A stretch of 64,000 nucleotides of DNA. Source: M269 sp964640795 (GTDB lineage: Bacteria; Pseudomonadota; Gammaproteobacteria; Enterobacterales; Alteromonadaceae). Every line of letters starts with the position of its first letter. The stretch's first letter is position 1. Where the stretch lies: assembly GCA_964640795.1 (NCBI GenBank), contig CAZXIN010000006.1, forward strand, positions 1 to 64,000, read 5' to 3'. The notes under the pieces are model-generated. The model had not been told where the DNA came from, did not search any database, and saw nothing but the letters and a program-made list of their open reading frames with translations. Below are positions 37,809 through 47,268 of the stretch, one piece after another. The translations under genes were made by a program, and so were the position numbers.

Positions 37809-38519
37809 ATGATAAAGCACGTCCCTTTTGAGCAACTAGGTAAAGCTAATCACGGTTGGCTCAAAGCAAATCATCATTTTAGTTTTGCTCATTACTATCG
37901 GCCAGATCGTATGGCATTTGGTAAAGTGCGTGTTATTAATGATGACTGGATCGCGCCGGGAGCAGGCTTTCCTCCTCACCCACATAACAACATGGAAATT
38001 ATCACTCTTGTTCGTAGTGGTGAGGTTACACATGAAGATAATGCAGGTAATCGAGGCGTGACAAAAAGTGGCGAAGTGCAAGTGATGAGCGCGGGCTCGG
38101 GGATTGTGCACTCTGAGTATAACTTGTCGAATGAGCCCTTAACGCTGTATCAAATATGGATAGATACCAATACACAAAATGTTGCGCCGCGCTGGGACAG
38201 TCGACCGTTTCCTAACGAATTCGCACTTACTTTACCTCTATTGGTGTCGGGCTATACAGAGGATAGAGATGATGCGCTATTCATTCATCAGTATGCGCGT
38301 ATCTACGGAGGCAAAGTTGCGAAAGGAGTGACCATTGAACATGCCATTACTGATCAAGCCTATGTTTTGGCTTCCAGTGGATCATTCGACGTTATCGAGG
38401 ATGATGAGAGGGTCATACTTAGAAAAGGTGACGGTGCGGAGGTTACTCAGTCAAGTCGTATACAGATTAAAGCACGAGAAGACAGCGAAATTATTGTGAT
38501 TGATGCGCCTACTCATTAA
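37809..38519 (+). CDS. Pirin family protein (YhaK/YhhW-like bicupin)
   Basis: A 236-residue cupin protein. The N-terminal cupin metal ligands appear in FPPHPHNNMEIITLVRSGEVTHEDNAGN and AGSGIVHSEYN (three His and one Glu), as in bacterial pirins and YhhW quercetin 2,3-dioxygenase. Enzymatic activity is not certain. GGGAGAGG lies just before ATG 37809. Confidence 0.93.
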   Translation: MIKHVPFEQLGKANHGWLKANHHFSFAHYYRPDRMAFGKVRVINDDWIAPGAGFPPHPHNNMEIITLVRSGEVTHEDNAGNRGVTKSGEVQVMSAGSGIVHSEYNLSNEPLTLYQIWIDTNTQNVAPRWDSRPFPNEFALTLPLLVSGYTEDRDDALFIHQYARIYGGKVAKGVTIEHAITDQAYVLASSGSFDVIEDDERVILRKGDGAEVTQSSRIQIKAREDSEIIVIDAPTH

Positions 38520-38523
38520 GGTT

Positions 38524-38559
38524 TGTTGAGGAAAATCTCAACCTAACAAACATCGTTAG
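38524..38559. terminator. Two tandem hairpins between convergent genes
   Basis: GTTGAG/CTCAAC (38524-38541 region) and CCTAAC/GTTAGG (38542-38559 region) lie between the pirin stop and the convergent transporter stop. No T-tract follows, so a terminator role is only suggested by position. Confidence 0.35.
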
Positions 38560-38584
38560 GCTGAGAACATAATGTTAAAGCGTT

Positions 38585-39838
38585 TTATAGTTTATCGACT
38601 TTGTACTGCGATCCAACTAAACCATAAAATATGATGAATAAATAGCACATCATCGGAAGGATGAAAGACAGCTGCAAGCCAACAGCATCGGCAATCGCAC
38701 CTTGTATAACAGGTACTATGGCTCCCCCCACAATAGCCAAACAAAGTAGGCCTGACCCTTTACTGGTATATCGACCTAAATCTCTCAAAGCAAGGCTGAA
38801 AATAGTTGGGAACATAATAGAGTTGCAGAAACCAACTAATAATATGGACCACATAGCCAGACTACCAGAGGTCATCACAGCTGTTAGGATCAACAACACT
38901 GATAAACTAGCATTGATGCCAAGTAATAGGCCAGGTCGGATTTTCTGCATCAAAGCTGCACCAATAAATCGGCCAACCATTGCACCGCCCCAGTAATAGG
39001 TGAGATAAGATGCAGCGGCAAGTTCTTCAAGCCCAGCAACAGACTCTTCAGCAAGAAAGTTTATGATAAAGCTACCAATGGAAACCTCAGCACCAACATA
39101 CATGAAGATGCCGATCACACCCCAAAACAGTGGGCGACTTAATTGCATTAAGGCAGCAAAAGACCGATCGTCGCTTTGATCTTCTGCTTGATCCGCGGCT
39201 GTTTGTGGGAATGCCATACGCATCATAAAGACGGCAATAAAGAACAGCGCACCAGCCAAAACCACATAGGGCAATATGACGGTATCTGCGCCTGTACTCT
39301 CAGAACCTGATACAGAAGAGAATATAAGGTAGCCACCTAAACTTGGCGCAATAGTCGTCCCCAATGAGTTGAACGCTTGTGTCAACGTTAGCCGACTTGA
39401 CGCACTCGCCGGATCACCCATCAAGGTAACCATAGGGTTTGCTGATACCTGCAAGATGGTGACACCACCTGCCAAAATAAATAAGGCACCCAAGAACATC
39501 GCGTACACTTCAAGCTTTGCTGCAGGAATAAACAACAAGCAACCAACAGCTGCAATGCTTAAACCAACGCCAATGCCTTTTTGGAAACCAATTTTATTGA
39601 CCAACCAACCTGCCGGTACAGAAACCAGAAAGTAAGCGCCAAAGAAGCAGAACTGGATTAAGGTTGCTTGGGTGTAACTCAAACTAAAGACACCTTTCAA
39701 ATGAGGTATCAGAATGTCATTGAGTGCCGTTATGAATCCCCACATAAAAAATAGGGACGTCAGTGCGATTAGCGGCCACTTGGAGTGAATTTGCGAGTCA
39801 GGCGGCACAACAGAGCCTTTAGTATGAGTCGGTGTCAT
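38585..39838 (-). CDS. Sugar MFS transporter, FucP/GluP family
   Basis: A 417-residue twelve-helix major facilitator of the fucose:proton symporter family (LTSLFFMWGFITALNDILIPHLKGVFSLSYTQATLIQFCFFGAYFLVSVPAGWLV). In marine PULs members of this family import glucose, N-acetylglucosamine or fucose. The place after a GH3 beta-glucosidase suggests it imports glucose released in the periplasm. It is the last gene of the minus-strand operon, 43 bases after GH3, with a palindromic repeat in the gap. Confidence 0.9.
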   Translation of the reverse strand: MTPTHTKGSVVPPDSQIHSKWPLIALTSLFFMWGFITALNDILIPHLKGVFSLSYTQATLIQFCFFGAYFLVSVPAGWLVNKIGFQKGIGVGLSIAAVGCLLFIPAAKLEVYAMFLGALFILAGGVTILQVSANPMVTLMGDPASASSRLTLTQAFNSLGTTIAPSLGGYLIFSSVSGSESTGADTVILPYVVLAGALFFIAVFMMRMAFPQTAADQAEDQSDDRSFAALMQLSRPLFWGVIGIFMYVGAEVSIGSFIINFLAEESVAGLEELAAASYLTYYWGGAMVGRFIGAALMQKIRPGLLLGINASLSVLLILTAVMTSGSLAMWSILLVGFCNSIMFPTIFSLALRDLGRYTSKGSGLLCLAIVGGAIVPVIQGAIADAVGLQLSFILPMMCYLFIIFYGLVGSQYKVDKL

Positions 39839-39853
39839 CGTTCTATCCTATCT

Positions 39854-39878
39854 ATTATACCAATCCGTATTGATATTA
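39854..39878. repeat. Short palindrome of the TAATACCAAT type, imperfect copy
   Basis: TATACCAAT and ATTGATATTA form an imperfect inverted repeat in the GH3-transporter gap. It resembles the perfect copy at 48410-48450. Similar palindromes are common between genes in Alteromonadales as I recall. It may shape mRNA ends inside this operon. Confidence 0.45.
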
Positions 39879-39881
39879 CTG

Positions 39882-41729
39882 TTAATACGTTAAGCCATGG
39901 CCATATTTAAATAGCGGTATGTAACCGGTTTCACCGGTGTTCTTAGAAACATCTTCAAGGCTTGCAGGCCAAGATACAGGTAACTTACCTGTTGGTTTAT
40001 GTGTACCAAACAGTACATCTGCAACACCGTGAGCTTCGGTTCCTGGCAACCAAGCGGCAACTAACGCATCCCACTGGGGTAATTCGTCACTGATCAATAA
40101 AGGGCGACCAGAAACTAATACAACCAAGACAGGAACACCTGTCGCTTTGATCTGAGCAATGGTATCGAGTTGCTCGGTACTCAACGTTAAAGGTTGGCAG
40201 TTTTTACACGGTTGTTCGTTATAATCCCCTAAACCTTCAGCATAAGGTTTTTCACCGACAACAACGACAGCAACATCGTGACCTGCCGCGCCTTGCCCAT
40301 CTTCAGAAAAAGTAACATTTTTAGCGTGCTGTTTAATACCTTCTAAGATAGTTGTGCCTTGAGTAATCGCGCCGTCACCACCTTGCCATTCAATCGACCA
40401 ACCACCTGACTGTAAACCAATGTTGTTGGCGTGTGAGCCTGCAACAAACACTTTAGCGTCAGCTTTTAGTGGTAGCAGGTTGTCATTTTTTAGTACAACT
40501 TGGGATTCTCGTACGGCTTGAAGAGCAAGTTTTCTGTGCTCATCATTACCAACAACACCTTCAAAGTTTGGCATTCTGTCATTAGCCATAGGTGAGTCGA
40601 ATAAGCCTATTCTGACCTTTTGTGTCAATATACGTGTTACCGCATCATCGATACGTTGCATGGGGATTTCACCTGCATTCACAGCGGCTGTAATGTCGGT
40701 AATGTATTCGCGCCAGAATTCAGGCTCCATAGCCATATCTAGGCCAGCATTAATAGCTTTCACGATACGACCACGGTTTGTATCTGCGGCAATCTCTTCA
40801 ATGGCTTGCCAATCTGATATGACGAATCCGTCAAATCCCAGTTCGCCTTTAAGTACTGTGTTGTTCAAATAGGCATGCTCATGCATTTTTAAACCAGCAT
40901 AACTACTGTATGAAAACATTACTGAACCAACACCTTGATCGAATGCATTCAAATAAGGAGCGATATGAATATCTCTCAATTCTTGTTCGCTTATACGTGT
41001 ATCGCCACGATCGATAATATATTCATGATCACCGGTACCATAAGTTGTACCGCCATCACCGACCCAATGTTTAGCAGTAGCCAAGACCAAACCTGATTCC
41101 TGCATCCCTTTAACATAAGGCCCGGAATAGCTTACGCCAATCTCTGGATTCTCTCCGTAACACTCGTACGCACGGCCCCAACGTTTGTCTCTAGAAACAC
41201 ATAGAGCGGGTGCAAAATTCCAGTGTATACCTGTCGCTGCGACTTCTGCTGCTGTTGCTCTGCCAATTTTTTCCATCAACTCAGGGTTACGCATTGCACC
41301 CAAGCCAACATTGTGCGGGAAAAGTGTCGCATTCTTCACATTGTTGTGACCGTGAACAGCATCTGTTCCATAAATAAAAGGAATGCCCAGACGAGTGCTC
41401 AGTGCAGCTTCTTGATAAGTATCTATCATGTTGCGCCAATCTTCAGGACGATTTTCCCCTGGAACAGAGCCACCGCCATTAAGTACAGAACCTAAAAAGT
41501 AGGTTTTTATGTCTTCTGGTGTGACATTATTGCGTTCAGCTTGGGTCATTTGCCCTATTTTTTCCGCCAATGTCATTTGAGACACAAGGCTTTGAACAAA
41601 CAGCTCAGGTGTCGTTTCATTTAATGATGGCGTTTCAACACTCTCTGTTGTGGTGGTTTGTTGTGGCTGATTACAACCATACAAACCGACCAACAAACAG
41701 ACAGCTAACGTAGTTTTGACTTTTCTCAA
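39882..41729 (-). CDS. GH3 family beta-glucosidase, lipoprotein
   Basis: A 615-residue two-domain glycoside hydrolase family 3 enzyme, exo-1,3/1,4-beta-glucosidase-like. It has an N-terminal barrel with TDAVHGHNNV, KHWVGDGGT and the nucleophile Asp306 in FVISDWQAIEE, then the alpha/beta sandwich with VVVGEKPYAEGLGD, ending at FKYGHGLTY. The lipobox LVGLYGC (Cys19) predicts a lipoprotein. The frame is open to an ATG at 41780, but TTG 41729, with AAGGAGA eight bases upstream, gives the proper signal sequence. It probably releases glucose from cello- or laminari-oligosaccharides in the periplasm or on the surface. It lacks the extra C-terminal domain of ExoP-type enzymes. Confidence 0.92.
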   Translation of the reverse strand: MRKVKTTLAVCLLVGLYGCNQPQQTTTTESVETPSLNETTPELFVQSLVSQMTLAEKIGQMTQAERNNVTPEDIKTYFLGSVLNGGGSVPGENRPEDWRNMIDTYQEAALSTRLGIPFIYGTDAVHGHNNVKNATLFPHNVGLGAMRNPELMEKIGRATAAEVAATGIHWNFAPALCVSRDKRWGRAYECYGENPEIGVSYSGPYVKGMQESGLVLATAKHWVGDGGTTYGTGDHEYIIDRGDTRISEQELRDIHIAPYLNAFDQGVGSVMFSYSSYAGLKMHEHAYLNNTVLKGELGFDGFVISDWQAIEEIAADTNRGRIVKAINAGLDMAMEPEFWREYITDITAAVNAGEIPMQRIDDAVTRILTQKVRIGLFDSPMANDRMPNFEGVVGNDEHRKLALQAVRESQVVLKNDNLLPLKADAKVFVAGSHANNIGLQSGGWSIEWQGGDGAITQGTTILEGIKQHAKNVTFSEDGQGAAGHDVAVVVVGEKPYAEGLGDYNEQPCKNCQPLTLSTEQLDTIAQIKATGVPVLVVLVSGRPLLISDELPQWDALVAAWLPGTEAHGVADVLFGTHKPTGKLPVSWPASLEDVSKNTGETGYIPLFKYGHGLTY

Positions 41730-41752
41730 CAGAAAATCTCCTTCATAAAACG

Positions 41753-41788
41753 GAAAACCGGTATAAGTGCCAAATGGCATGTCCCGGT
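41753..41788 (-). promoter_or_regulatory. Nested inverted repeat in the leader of the GH3 gene
   Basis: An outer AACCGG/CCGGTT pair encloses TGCCA-AA-TGGCA (41768-41779). It lies in the gap between the CBM9-like gene and the TTG start of GH3. As RNA it could fold into a hairpin that sets the expression of GH3 relative to upstream operon genes. Confidence 0.4.
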
Positions 41789-41815
41789 TTAATCAATTAT
41801 CTTAAAATTTATTAC

Positions 41816-42568
41816 TTAACGGTGCTTTTTGAGCACCACCTCATCAAAAACTGAAGCGTCTATATAGCCGAGGTTTTTGTCTCCATTGACAGGCTTAATT
41901 TCATGCGAGGATAAAAAGTGTTCACGCTCCTCACTGCCATCATTGTCACAATACGCCACCATAAACCCTAGCTTTTTACCTTCCTGTAATGTCACGGACT
42001 GATTATGCGATGCATCGGTATACGTGTCGTCGTAAAGCCTTATCGCTAACTCCCAAGTCATGTTAAATGGTGGTGTTTTGCTGCGCTTCCATGCCGATTG
42101 GATATGCTCATTTAGAATGCGTACATTAGCAGAACCATCAGAGTTGTTTGGTCCGATATCAACGACCTGATTATCTAAGGCAATATGGTAAGCAAATGCA
42201 TTGTCATTGCGCAGGTGTTCGCCACCGGATCTATCCTCATCAATGAAGATTTCAAGGCAGTCGTCATCCCAATAGTTCTGTTTAGGATCTGGGTGAGCGT
42301 CAAACAATACGTCGTCTTGAATCTCTGCTAGCAAGTACAAATAACCGTTATCCCATCGCAAGGTATAACGACCACTAAAATCTTCAGTCGATGGGTAGTC
42401 ACCTAACACATGCTGATCAATGGCGTACCATGGCCCGTCCCGCCATATTGACTCGGATTTTACACCGTCAATTACAGGAGCCTGCTTGACGAAAGCAGCC
42501 TCATCGGCATTGACTGAGATAGCGAGAAATGCGCTTAGAATAACGCTTTTGTTTAAAAGACTATGCAT
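41816..42568 (-). CDS. Exported CBM9-like carbohydrate-binding protein
   Basis: A 250-residue protein with signal peptide MHSLLNKSVILSAFLAISVNA and a single family 9-like carbohydrate-binding domain (about residues 25-245). Typical features are APVIDGVKSESIWRDGPWYAID, LRWDNGYLYLLAEIQDD and NYWDDDCLEIFIDEDRSGGEH. The frame extends 63 codons upstream into the gluconokinase gene; ATG 42568, overlapping the gntK stop by eight bases and following AGGGAAA, is the real start. CBM9 domains of xylanases bind reducing ends of glucans. Binding of an oxidised chain end here is speculation. No catalytic partner is fused to it. Confidence 0.85.
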   Translation of the reverse strand: MHSLLNKSVILSAFLAISVNADEAAFVKQAPVIDGVKSESIWRDGPWYAIDQHVLGDYPSTEDFSGRYTLRWDNGYLYLLAEIQDDVLFDAHPDPKQNYWDDDCLEIFIDEDRSGGEHLRNDNAFAYHIALDNQVVDIGPNNSDGSANVRILNEHIQSAWKRSKTPPFNMTWELAIRLYDDTYTDASHNQSVTLQEGKKLGFMVAYCDNDGSEEREHFLSSHEIKPVNGDKNLGYIDASVFDEVVLKKHR

Positions 42569-43097
42569 GAGTTTCCCTAAAATCTTCAATATGTTTAAGG
42601 CAATCGGCCACGATAGCATCAATGGGCCTATCTGCATCAACAATACATTCATTGATTTCTTGTTGCAGTGGCTCAAGATCATCGAATTGGCTTTGGAGTA
42701 ATGAAACGGGAAAGAAGTGCCCTTCACGTTTCTCAAGACGGGCTGCGAGCACTTCAAAGTTTAGATCTAAAAACAAGAATAGGGTTTTGCAGTTAAGTGT
42801 GTTGAACCTCTGCCTTTGTTGACGTTTCAGTCCTGAATAAGCCATGACCATTGAATCATTATTTGTCGCTTTTTGCGTGACAGTGGCGCATAGCCTATCA
42901 ATCCAGCCTTTCCTTAAATCATCGTTTAAAGGTAAGCCCTGTCGCATACGTTCTACAGCTTCATCACTGTGGTAGTTATCAGCCTCGATGAACGCCATAT
43001 TGAGTTGCTCTGCTAGCAAGGTAGCGAGTGTTGATTTTCCTGAACCAGCCACGCCCATAACAATAATGAGATATGAGCAATTTTTCTTGTCAGGCAT
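42561..43097 (-). CDS. gntK: Gluconokinase
   Basis: A 178-residue P-loop kinase of the GntK/thermoresistant gluconokinase family. Walker A is GVAGSGKST (residues 15-23). The family segments EADNYHSDEAVERMRQGLPLNDDLRKGWIDRL, CSALK-like YSGLKRQQRQRF and REGHFFPVSLLQSQFDDLEPL follow. It converts D-gluconate to 6-phosphogluconate for the pentose phosphate and Entner-Doudoroff routes. The start overlaps the GH94 stop by eight bases. This tight coupling to a phosphorylase implies that gluconate is the phosphorylase product. Confidence 0.93.
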   Translation of the reverse strand: MPDKKNCSYLIIVMGVAGSGKSTLATLLAEQLNMAFIEADNYHSDEAVERMRQGLPLNDDLRKGWIDRLCATVTQKATNNDSMVMAYSGLKRQQRQRFNTLNCKTLFLFLDLNFEVLAARLEKREGHFFPVSLLQSQFDDLEPLQQEINECIVDADRPIDAIVADCLKHIEDFRETHA

Positions 43098-45471
43098 GGC
43101 TTACCTTACTTTCACAACTCTTCGCTAACTTAACGACAACGTGGTAGGTTTTTTCAGGAATAATAGGGGTAATGGTATTGCCATTTAAGGGTTTACCATC
43201 AACTTCAATATAGGTGTCCTGAATCTTCAGACAGCGTTGATAAACAACATCGAACGTCGCCCCTCTAAATTGCCGTTTAACTTTGGCATGGTCCCATTCG
43301 TCAGGCAGCTGCGGAGTGATCTCTAAACCAGATTCATGACCTTTTAACCCAAACAAGCCTTCAACCAAACTGCGGTAATACCATGCGACCGTACCAGTAT
43401 TGAACAGCTGACTCGACTTACCTGCTGTTCTCGGATATTGGTGATAAGCACCACGATAATAGTTAGGTATATAGACAGGCAATTGCCCTTTAACCGAGGC
43501 GTCACTGTCATCTACCAGCATCTTGCGTATTGCAGAAAAAGCGCGTTGGTTTTCACCAGCTTGGTACAAGCTATAGATATAAAAAGCTGAAGCATGATTA
43601 TAAACCGAGCCATTTTCAGCAACACCGGCAGACTTTTGCGTTACTCTGCCTATGTCTCTTTCAAATGATGTGTAGCTCGGTGCAAGAAGCATCGGGCCAT
43701 AGGGTGTATCGAGTTGTTTATCTATCTGCTCAAGCATGCTACGTATTTTTTTCGAATCTGCAGCGCCTGAAAGTATCGACCATGTTTGCGGATTTAGGAA
43801 AATTCTTCCTTCGCTGTCTTTTGAAACACCAAATAATCGACCGTCATCAGTTATACCTCGCCCATACCATTGTCCATCCCAACAATGCTTATTAATGGCG
43901 TCATTAAACTTGTCAGCTTCCATCGTCCAACGTTGATTGCCCAATGTATCTTCACTTTTTAGACAAATCTCTCCCCATAAGCCACAGACATAAGCAGTTG
44001 CTAGCGTGAGCCAAGCCGAGACGCCTTTACCTTCAACGCCAACCATATTCATTGGGTCACACCAGTCACCTTGATAAATATAGCTGAGTGAGCGGTGATC
44101 TACATGACTAATAAGGTGTTCCATCGCTCTATGGATGTGGTCAAAAATACTTTCTTGCTTATCATTGTCGCTGTATTCACAGGTCATCTGCAATATATCG
44201 AAATCACCCGTTTCTTTGAGGTAAGTTGATAGGAAAATAACCAACCAAACGTTGTGGTCAGAATGTGGAACCGTATTGATGTATTTCAGTTCAGCATCGG
44301 GGTGCAGCAAAATGCCGTCTGGCATAGCACCGTCATACGACTGTTGCCTTAATGCAGTTAGAAAAGCTTGCTTTGATGCGGAAGGGTCGAGGAAGATCAT
44401 CCCCATAGAGTCTTGTAAAAAGTTACGCGTCTGAGGGTCTGTGGTTAATCGGTTAGATTCGCCGTGATAGGACATTTGGCGTGGTAACCAGTGATTCACA
44501 AAATGGTCAAAAGCGCTGTCTGGCGTTTCAATACCTGAAAGGCTTTGATGTTGTGCATCTGTCCTTGCAACGCCCTCATTTCCGTGAGCTAAATAACGCG
44601 ATATCACCTGCTTAATTTCTGCGTGATCTTTCGCTGGGCCGAACAACCAGGTGAATGTTTCTGTAGAGTCTGCAGTGAGGTTTAACCTGTATTGCATAAC
44701 AGCCGCGGGTACTTCGTAATGCGCATCGATGTTAGGTAAGGTTTCTTTGGTCAGCGCATCAGGGCATCGCAACCCGCCTTCACCTTCAAATAAAGATTGT
44801 TGAGCTAACCAAGAGTCAGGCTTTCTGTCAGAGTAAAGGTAAGTTAAATCTTTATAGCTTTCTATTTTTTCTAACTCATCGACTTTTTGATAGGGCGTGA
44901 TACAACTTGCGACGATAGCATTCAAATCTTCGCTATAGTCAGCTGACTGGTTCATCCAAGACATATAACCAATAGTAAAGTATGGATAGATACTCAGTTT
45001 ATGATCGACGTTACTTTTGTTTGTTACTTGTAAAGACCAGTGCTCCGCTGCTTGATCGCCCAACAAGGCTAGCGTGAGTTTAAATTCAATACCTTTGATG
45101 TTAATCAACCACTCTAAAGACTCCGCATGATGTGTAAAAACATAATGATCATGTTCTTTGCGCACAGGCTCATAGGGCAATGAGAAAAGTTCGCCGGACT
45201 CTTCATCTTTGACATAGAAGAAACGCCCCGAGTGGCTTGGATAATAATGGTGCTCAGGCTGCATAAAGGTTTTGCCTTCAATTGCAGGGCCATAAGCATA
45301 TTTTGCTGGTTCAGGTTGCATGTGTTGTGAAACAGCATACCCACGACAATTCATTTGAATCATCAGCTTTTTATTCCACAAAAAGCCGCCCGCGCATGGC
45401 ATCAGCGTTGGTGAATACAGTGAGACACTTCCATCATCAGCTGAACACTGAAAGACGATATCTTTTTTCAT
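43090..45471 (-). CDS. GH94 glycoside phosphorylase, probable cellobionic acid phosphorylase
   Basis: A 793-residue family 94 phosphorylase with the N-terminal beta-sandwich and (alpha/alpha)6 barrel. The general acid is Asp469 in YQGDWCDPMNMVG. Arg609 and Lys613 appear in IGRVTQKSAG; from memory, the structure of Saccharophagus degradans cellobionic acid phosphorylase uses residues of exactly these numbers to hold the carboxylate of gluconate, and other GH94 enzymes lack one or both. The expected reaction is cellobionate plus phosphate to alpha-glucose 1-phosphate plus gluconate, in the cytoplasm. The overlapping gluconokinase gene supports this. ATG 45471, with AGGAGAG about ten bases upstream and one base after the transporter stop, is preferred to the upstream frame start at 45510. 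Cellobiose phosphorylase is the alternative. Confidence 0.9.
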   Translation of the reverse strand: MKKDIVFQCSADDGSVSLYSPTLMPCAGGFLWNKKLMIQMNCRGYAVSQHMQPEPAKYAYGPAIEGKTFMQPEHHYYPSHSGRFFYVKDEESGELFSLPYEPVRKEHDHYVFTHHAESLEWLINIKGIEFKLTLALLGDQAAEHWSLQVTNKSNVDHKLSIYPYFTIGYMSWMNQSADYSEDLNAIVASCITPYQKVDELEKIESYKDLTYLYSDRKPDSWLAQQSLFEGEGGLRCPDALTKETLPNIDAHYEVPAAVMQYRLNLTADSTETFTWLFGPAKDHAEIKQVISRYLAHGNEGVARTDAQHQSLSGIETPDSAFDHFVNHWLPRQMSYHGESNRLTTDPQTRNFLQDSMGMIFLDPSASKQAFLTALRQQSYDGAMPDGILLHPDAELKYINTVPHSDHNVWLVIFLSTYLKETGDFDILQMTCEYSDNDKQESIFDHIHRAMEHLISHVDHRSLSYIYQGDWCDPMNMVGVEGKGVSAWLTLATAYVCGLWGEICLKSEDTLGNQRWTMEADKFNDAINKHCWDGQWYGRGITDDGRLFGVSKDSEGRIFLNPQTWSILSGAADSKKIRSMLEQIDKQLDTPYGPMLLAPSYTSFERDIGRVTQKSAGVAENGSVYNHASAFYIYSLYQAGENQRAFSAIRKMLVDDSDASVKGQLPVYIPNYYRGAYHQYPRTAGKSSQLFNTGTVAWYYRSLVEGLFGLKGHESGLEITPQLPDEWDHAKVKRQFRGATFDVVYQRCLKIQDTYIEVDGKPLNGNTITPIIPEKTYHVVVKLAKSCESKVSHA

Positions 45472-45472
45472 C

Positions 45473-46816
45473 TTAAAGTGTCTCTCCTGCTTTTCTTTCC
45501 TGCAATTCACGTTGAACGCTGTCTAATTGCTCTGCGTCGAGTGAGTAGAGACGAGCAAACCAAACAGACACTAAAGCAAACACGCCAGGGATGATGGTCA
45601 TCAATAACACAATGCCATGATTCGACTCACTGGTTTGTGCTTGATTGGCCACATAGCCCATGACACTCAGCACGCCACCTATAGTGGCACCTGCGATCGC
45701 TCCCCCAAGTTTTTGTGAGAAAGCTGCCGCTGCGAAGACCATGGCTGTCGCCCTGCGACCTGTTTTCCATTCAGCATAATCTGCGGTATCTGCATACATA
45801 GAGAAAACAAGCGGGGATTTAGGCCCTAGACATAATCCGATAGCACCTTGGATCACAAACATCAGAACAATGCTGTCTTGCGGAACGAAATAAAAAGCAA
45901 AAGATAGTACCGTCACCAAGCTCATTAAAATTATGAGTAAGCGTTTTTTGTCAAAAATGCGCGTCAGAACTGGTGTCATTGCAGCACCTACCGCAAGGCA
46001 TATCAGGTATACCCCTGAAAATGTACCTATCAGGTCTTCACGCTCAGCAAAATATTTGAAATAGAACGTACCGACACTGCCACGAATCGTAATGGTTAGC
46101 ATAATGATCAATGCTAACGAAAATAGGACAAGCCAGGGCTTATTGTGGAACAGGTCGGTTAAATCTTGACGTATGCTTACCGGCTCGCTTTGAGAGCTGA
46201 CAACACGTTCTTTGCAATTGAGGAAAGTACCAACAAATAGCGCTCCAGCAAGAATGCCATACAAGCCCATGGTGTATTGCCAACCTAGCGCTTCGTTTCC
46301 TGCACCAAAGTATTCGACTAGCTTAGGTGTCATGAATGCAACAATTGTCCCGCTACTGAAAGCCCCAATAAACCGGAAGCTACTTAAGGAGGTTCGATCT
46401 TGCGTATCCGATGTGATGACACCTAACATAGCCCCGTAAGGTACATTAATAAAAGTGTAAGCTAGCATCATGAAAATATAAGTGCCATAAGCCCAAATCA
46501 GCTTACCGCCATCAGAGAAATCCGGAATAGTAAACGTTAACACCCCAGCCGCAGCTAATGGGATAATGCCCCAGAGTAGATAGGGGCGGAATTTACCAAA
46601 GCGTGTTTGTGTTCTATCGGCTAACGCCCCCATGATAGGATCTGAAAAAGCATCAATAATCCGAGTAACCAGCATCATTGTGCCTACTGCTGCTGGGTGC
46701 AAGCCGAAGATGTCGGTATAAAAGATAAAAAGAAAAACATCGAAAACGCGCCAATAAAAATTAGATGCAACGTCTCCAAGTGCATAACCGACTTTTTCTT
46801 GTAGTTTTAGTTTCAT
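45473..46816 (-). CDS. GPH family sugar:cation symporter (MFS)
   Basis: A 447-residue glycoside-pentoside-hexuronide:cation symporter of the MelB/XynP type. It starts LKLQEKVGYALGDVASNFYWRVFDVFLFIFYTDIFGLHPAAVGTMMLVTRIIDAFSDPIMGALADRT, with twelve membrane segments. As the first gene of the operon, immediately before GH94, it most likely brings the intact disaccharide (cellobionate or cellobiose) into the cytoplasm. Confidence 0.92.
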   Translation of the reverse strand: MKLKLQEKVGYALGDVASNFYWRVFDVFLFIFYTDIFGLHPAAVGTMMLVTRIIDAFSDPIMGALADRTQTRFGKFRPYLLWGIIPLAAAGVLTFTIPDFSDGGKLIWAYGTYIFMMLAYTFINVPYGAMLGVITSDTQDRTSLSSFRFIGAFSSGTIVAFMTPKLVEYFGAGNEALGWQYTMGLYGILAGALFVGTFLNCKERVVSSQSEPVSIRQDLTDLFHNKPWLVLFSLALIIMLTITIRGSVGTFYFKYFAEREDLIGTFSGVYLICLAVGAAMTPVLTRIFDKKRLLIILMSLVTVLSFAFYFVPQDSIVLMFVIQGAIGLCLGPKSPLVFSMYADTADYAEWKTGRRATAMVFAAAAFSQKLGGAIAGATIGGVLSVMGYVANQAQTSESNHGIVLLMTIIPGVFALVSVWFARLYSLDAEQLDSVQRELQERKAGETL

Positions 46817-47047
46817 CAGTATTAAAGCCCTCTCATATCACATTTGTTACTCGGGGAAAAATTTATGTTCATGCTCTGGCTGTCCTACCGAGTAGAGAAT
46901 AAATAGCCACAATTTGGTTCATCGTCATTGAATGGTCATCAAATCAAGTGATATGAATTTTCATTCAAACACTACCACCTTGCAGAGAAAGAAGAATTCA
47001 CAAATCCATAGCTTCTTAATGATAATTTACCGCATAAAGATGCAAAA

Positions 47048-47061
47048 TGTAAGCGCTTCCA
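47048..47061. promoter_or_regulatory. LacI-type operator, TGTAAGCGCTTCCA
   Basis: A 14-bp palindrome centred on CG, one mismatch from TGTAAGCGCTTACA, the form expected for LacI/GalR-family sites. It lies 232 bases upstream of the GPH symporter and 340 upstream of the first LacI gene. Confidence 0.75.
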
Positions 47062-47254
47062 TATTATTATGCATGATTTATATCACTTGCTTCAAGTCAG
47101 AGGCGTTAGAACACTTGTTTTAACGTTTATTATAAGGCTTTATTTTTTAGTCAACTCAATGATTTTTAAGTAAATAAAGTGGTTTACACTGTGTTCCAAA
47201 AATCATGCCCTACGAAAGAGAGTGAAAAAGCAGGGTAAAATCAAAAAAGAGCAA

Positions 47255-47268
47255 TGTAAGCCCTTTCA
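47255..47268. promoter_or_regulatory. LacI-type operator, TGTAAGCCCTTTCA (weaker)
   Basis: It matches the palindrome consensus at 12 of 14 positions and lies 133 bases before the first LacI gene. With the site 207 bases away it could support looping or autoregulation. Confidence 0.55.

Noticed and set aside
37543..37809. 88-codon frame ending across the pirin start as TAATG
   Set aside because: No ribosome site, Cys- and Tyr-rich composition with no recognisable fold, and its last codons are simply the pirin ribosome site.
46932..47123. 63-codon frame in the promoter region of the GH94 operon
   Set aside because: It overlaps a LacI-type operator, and has no ribosome site or coding character.
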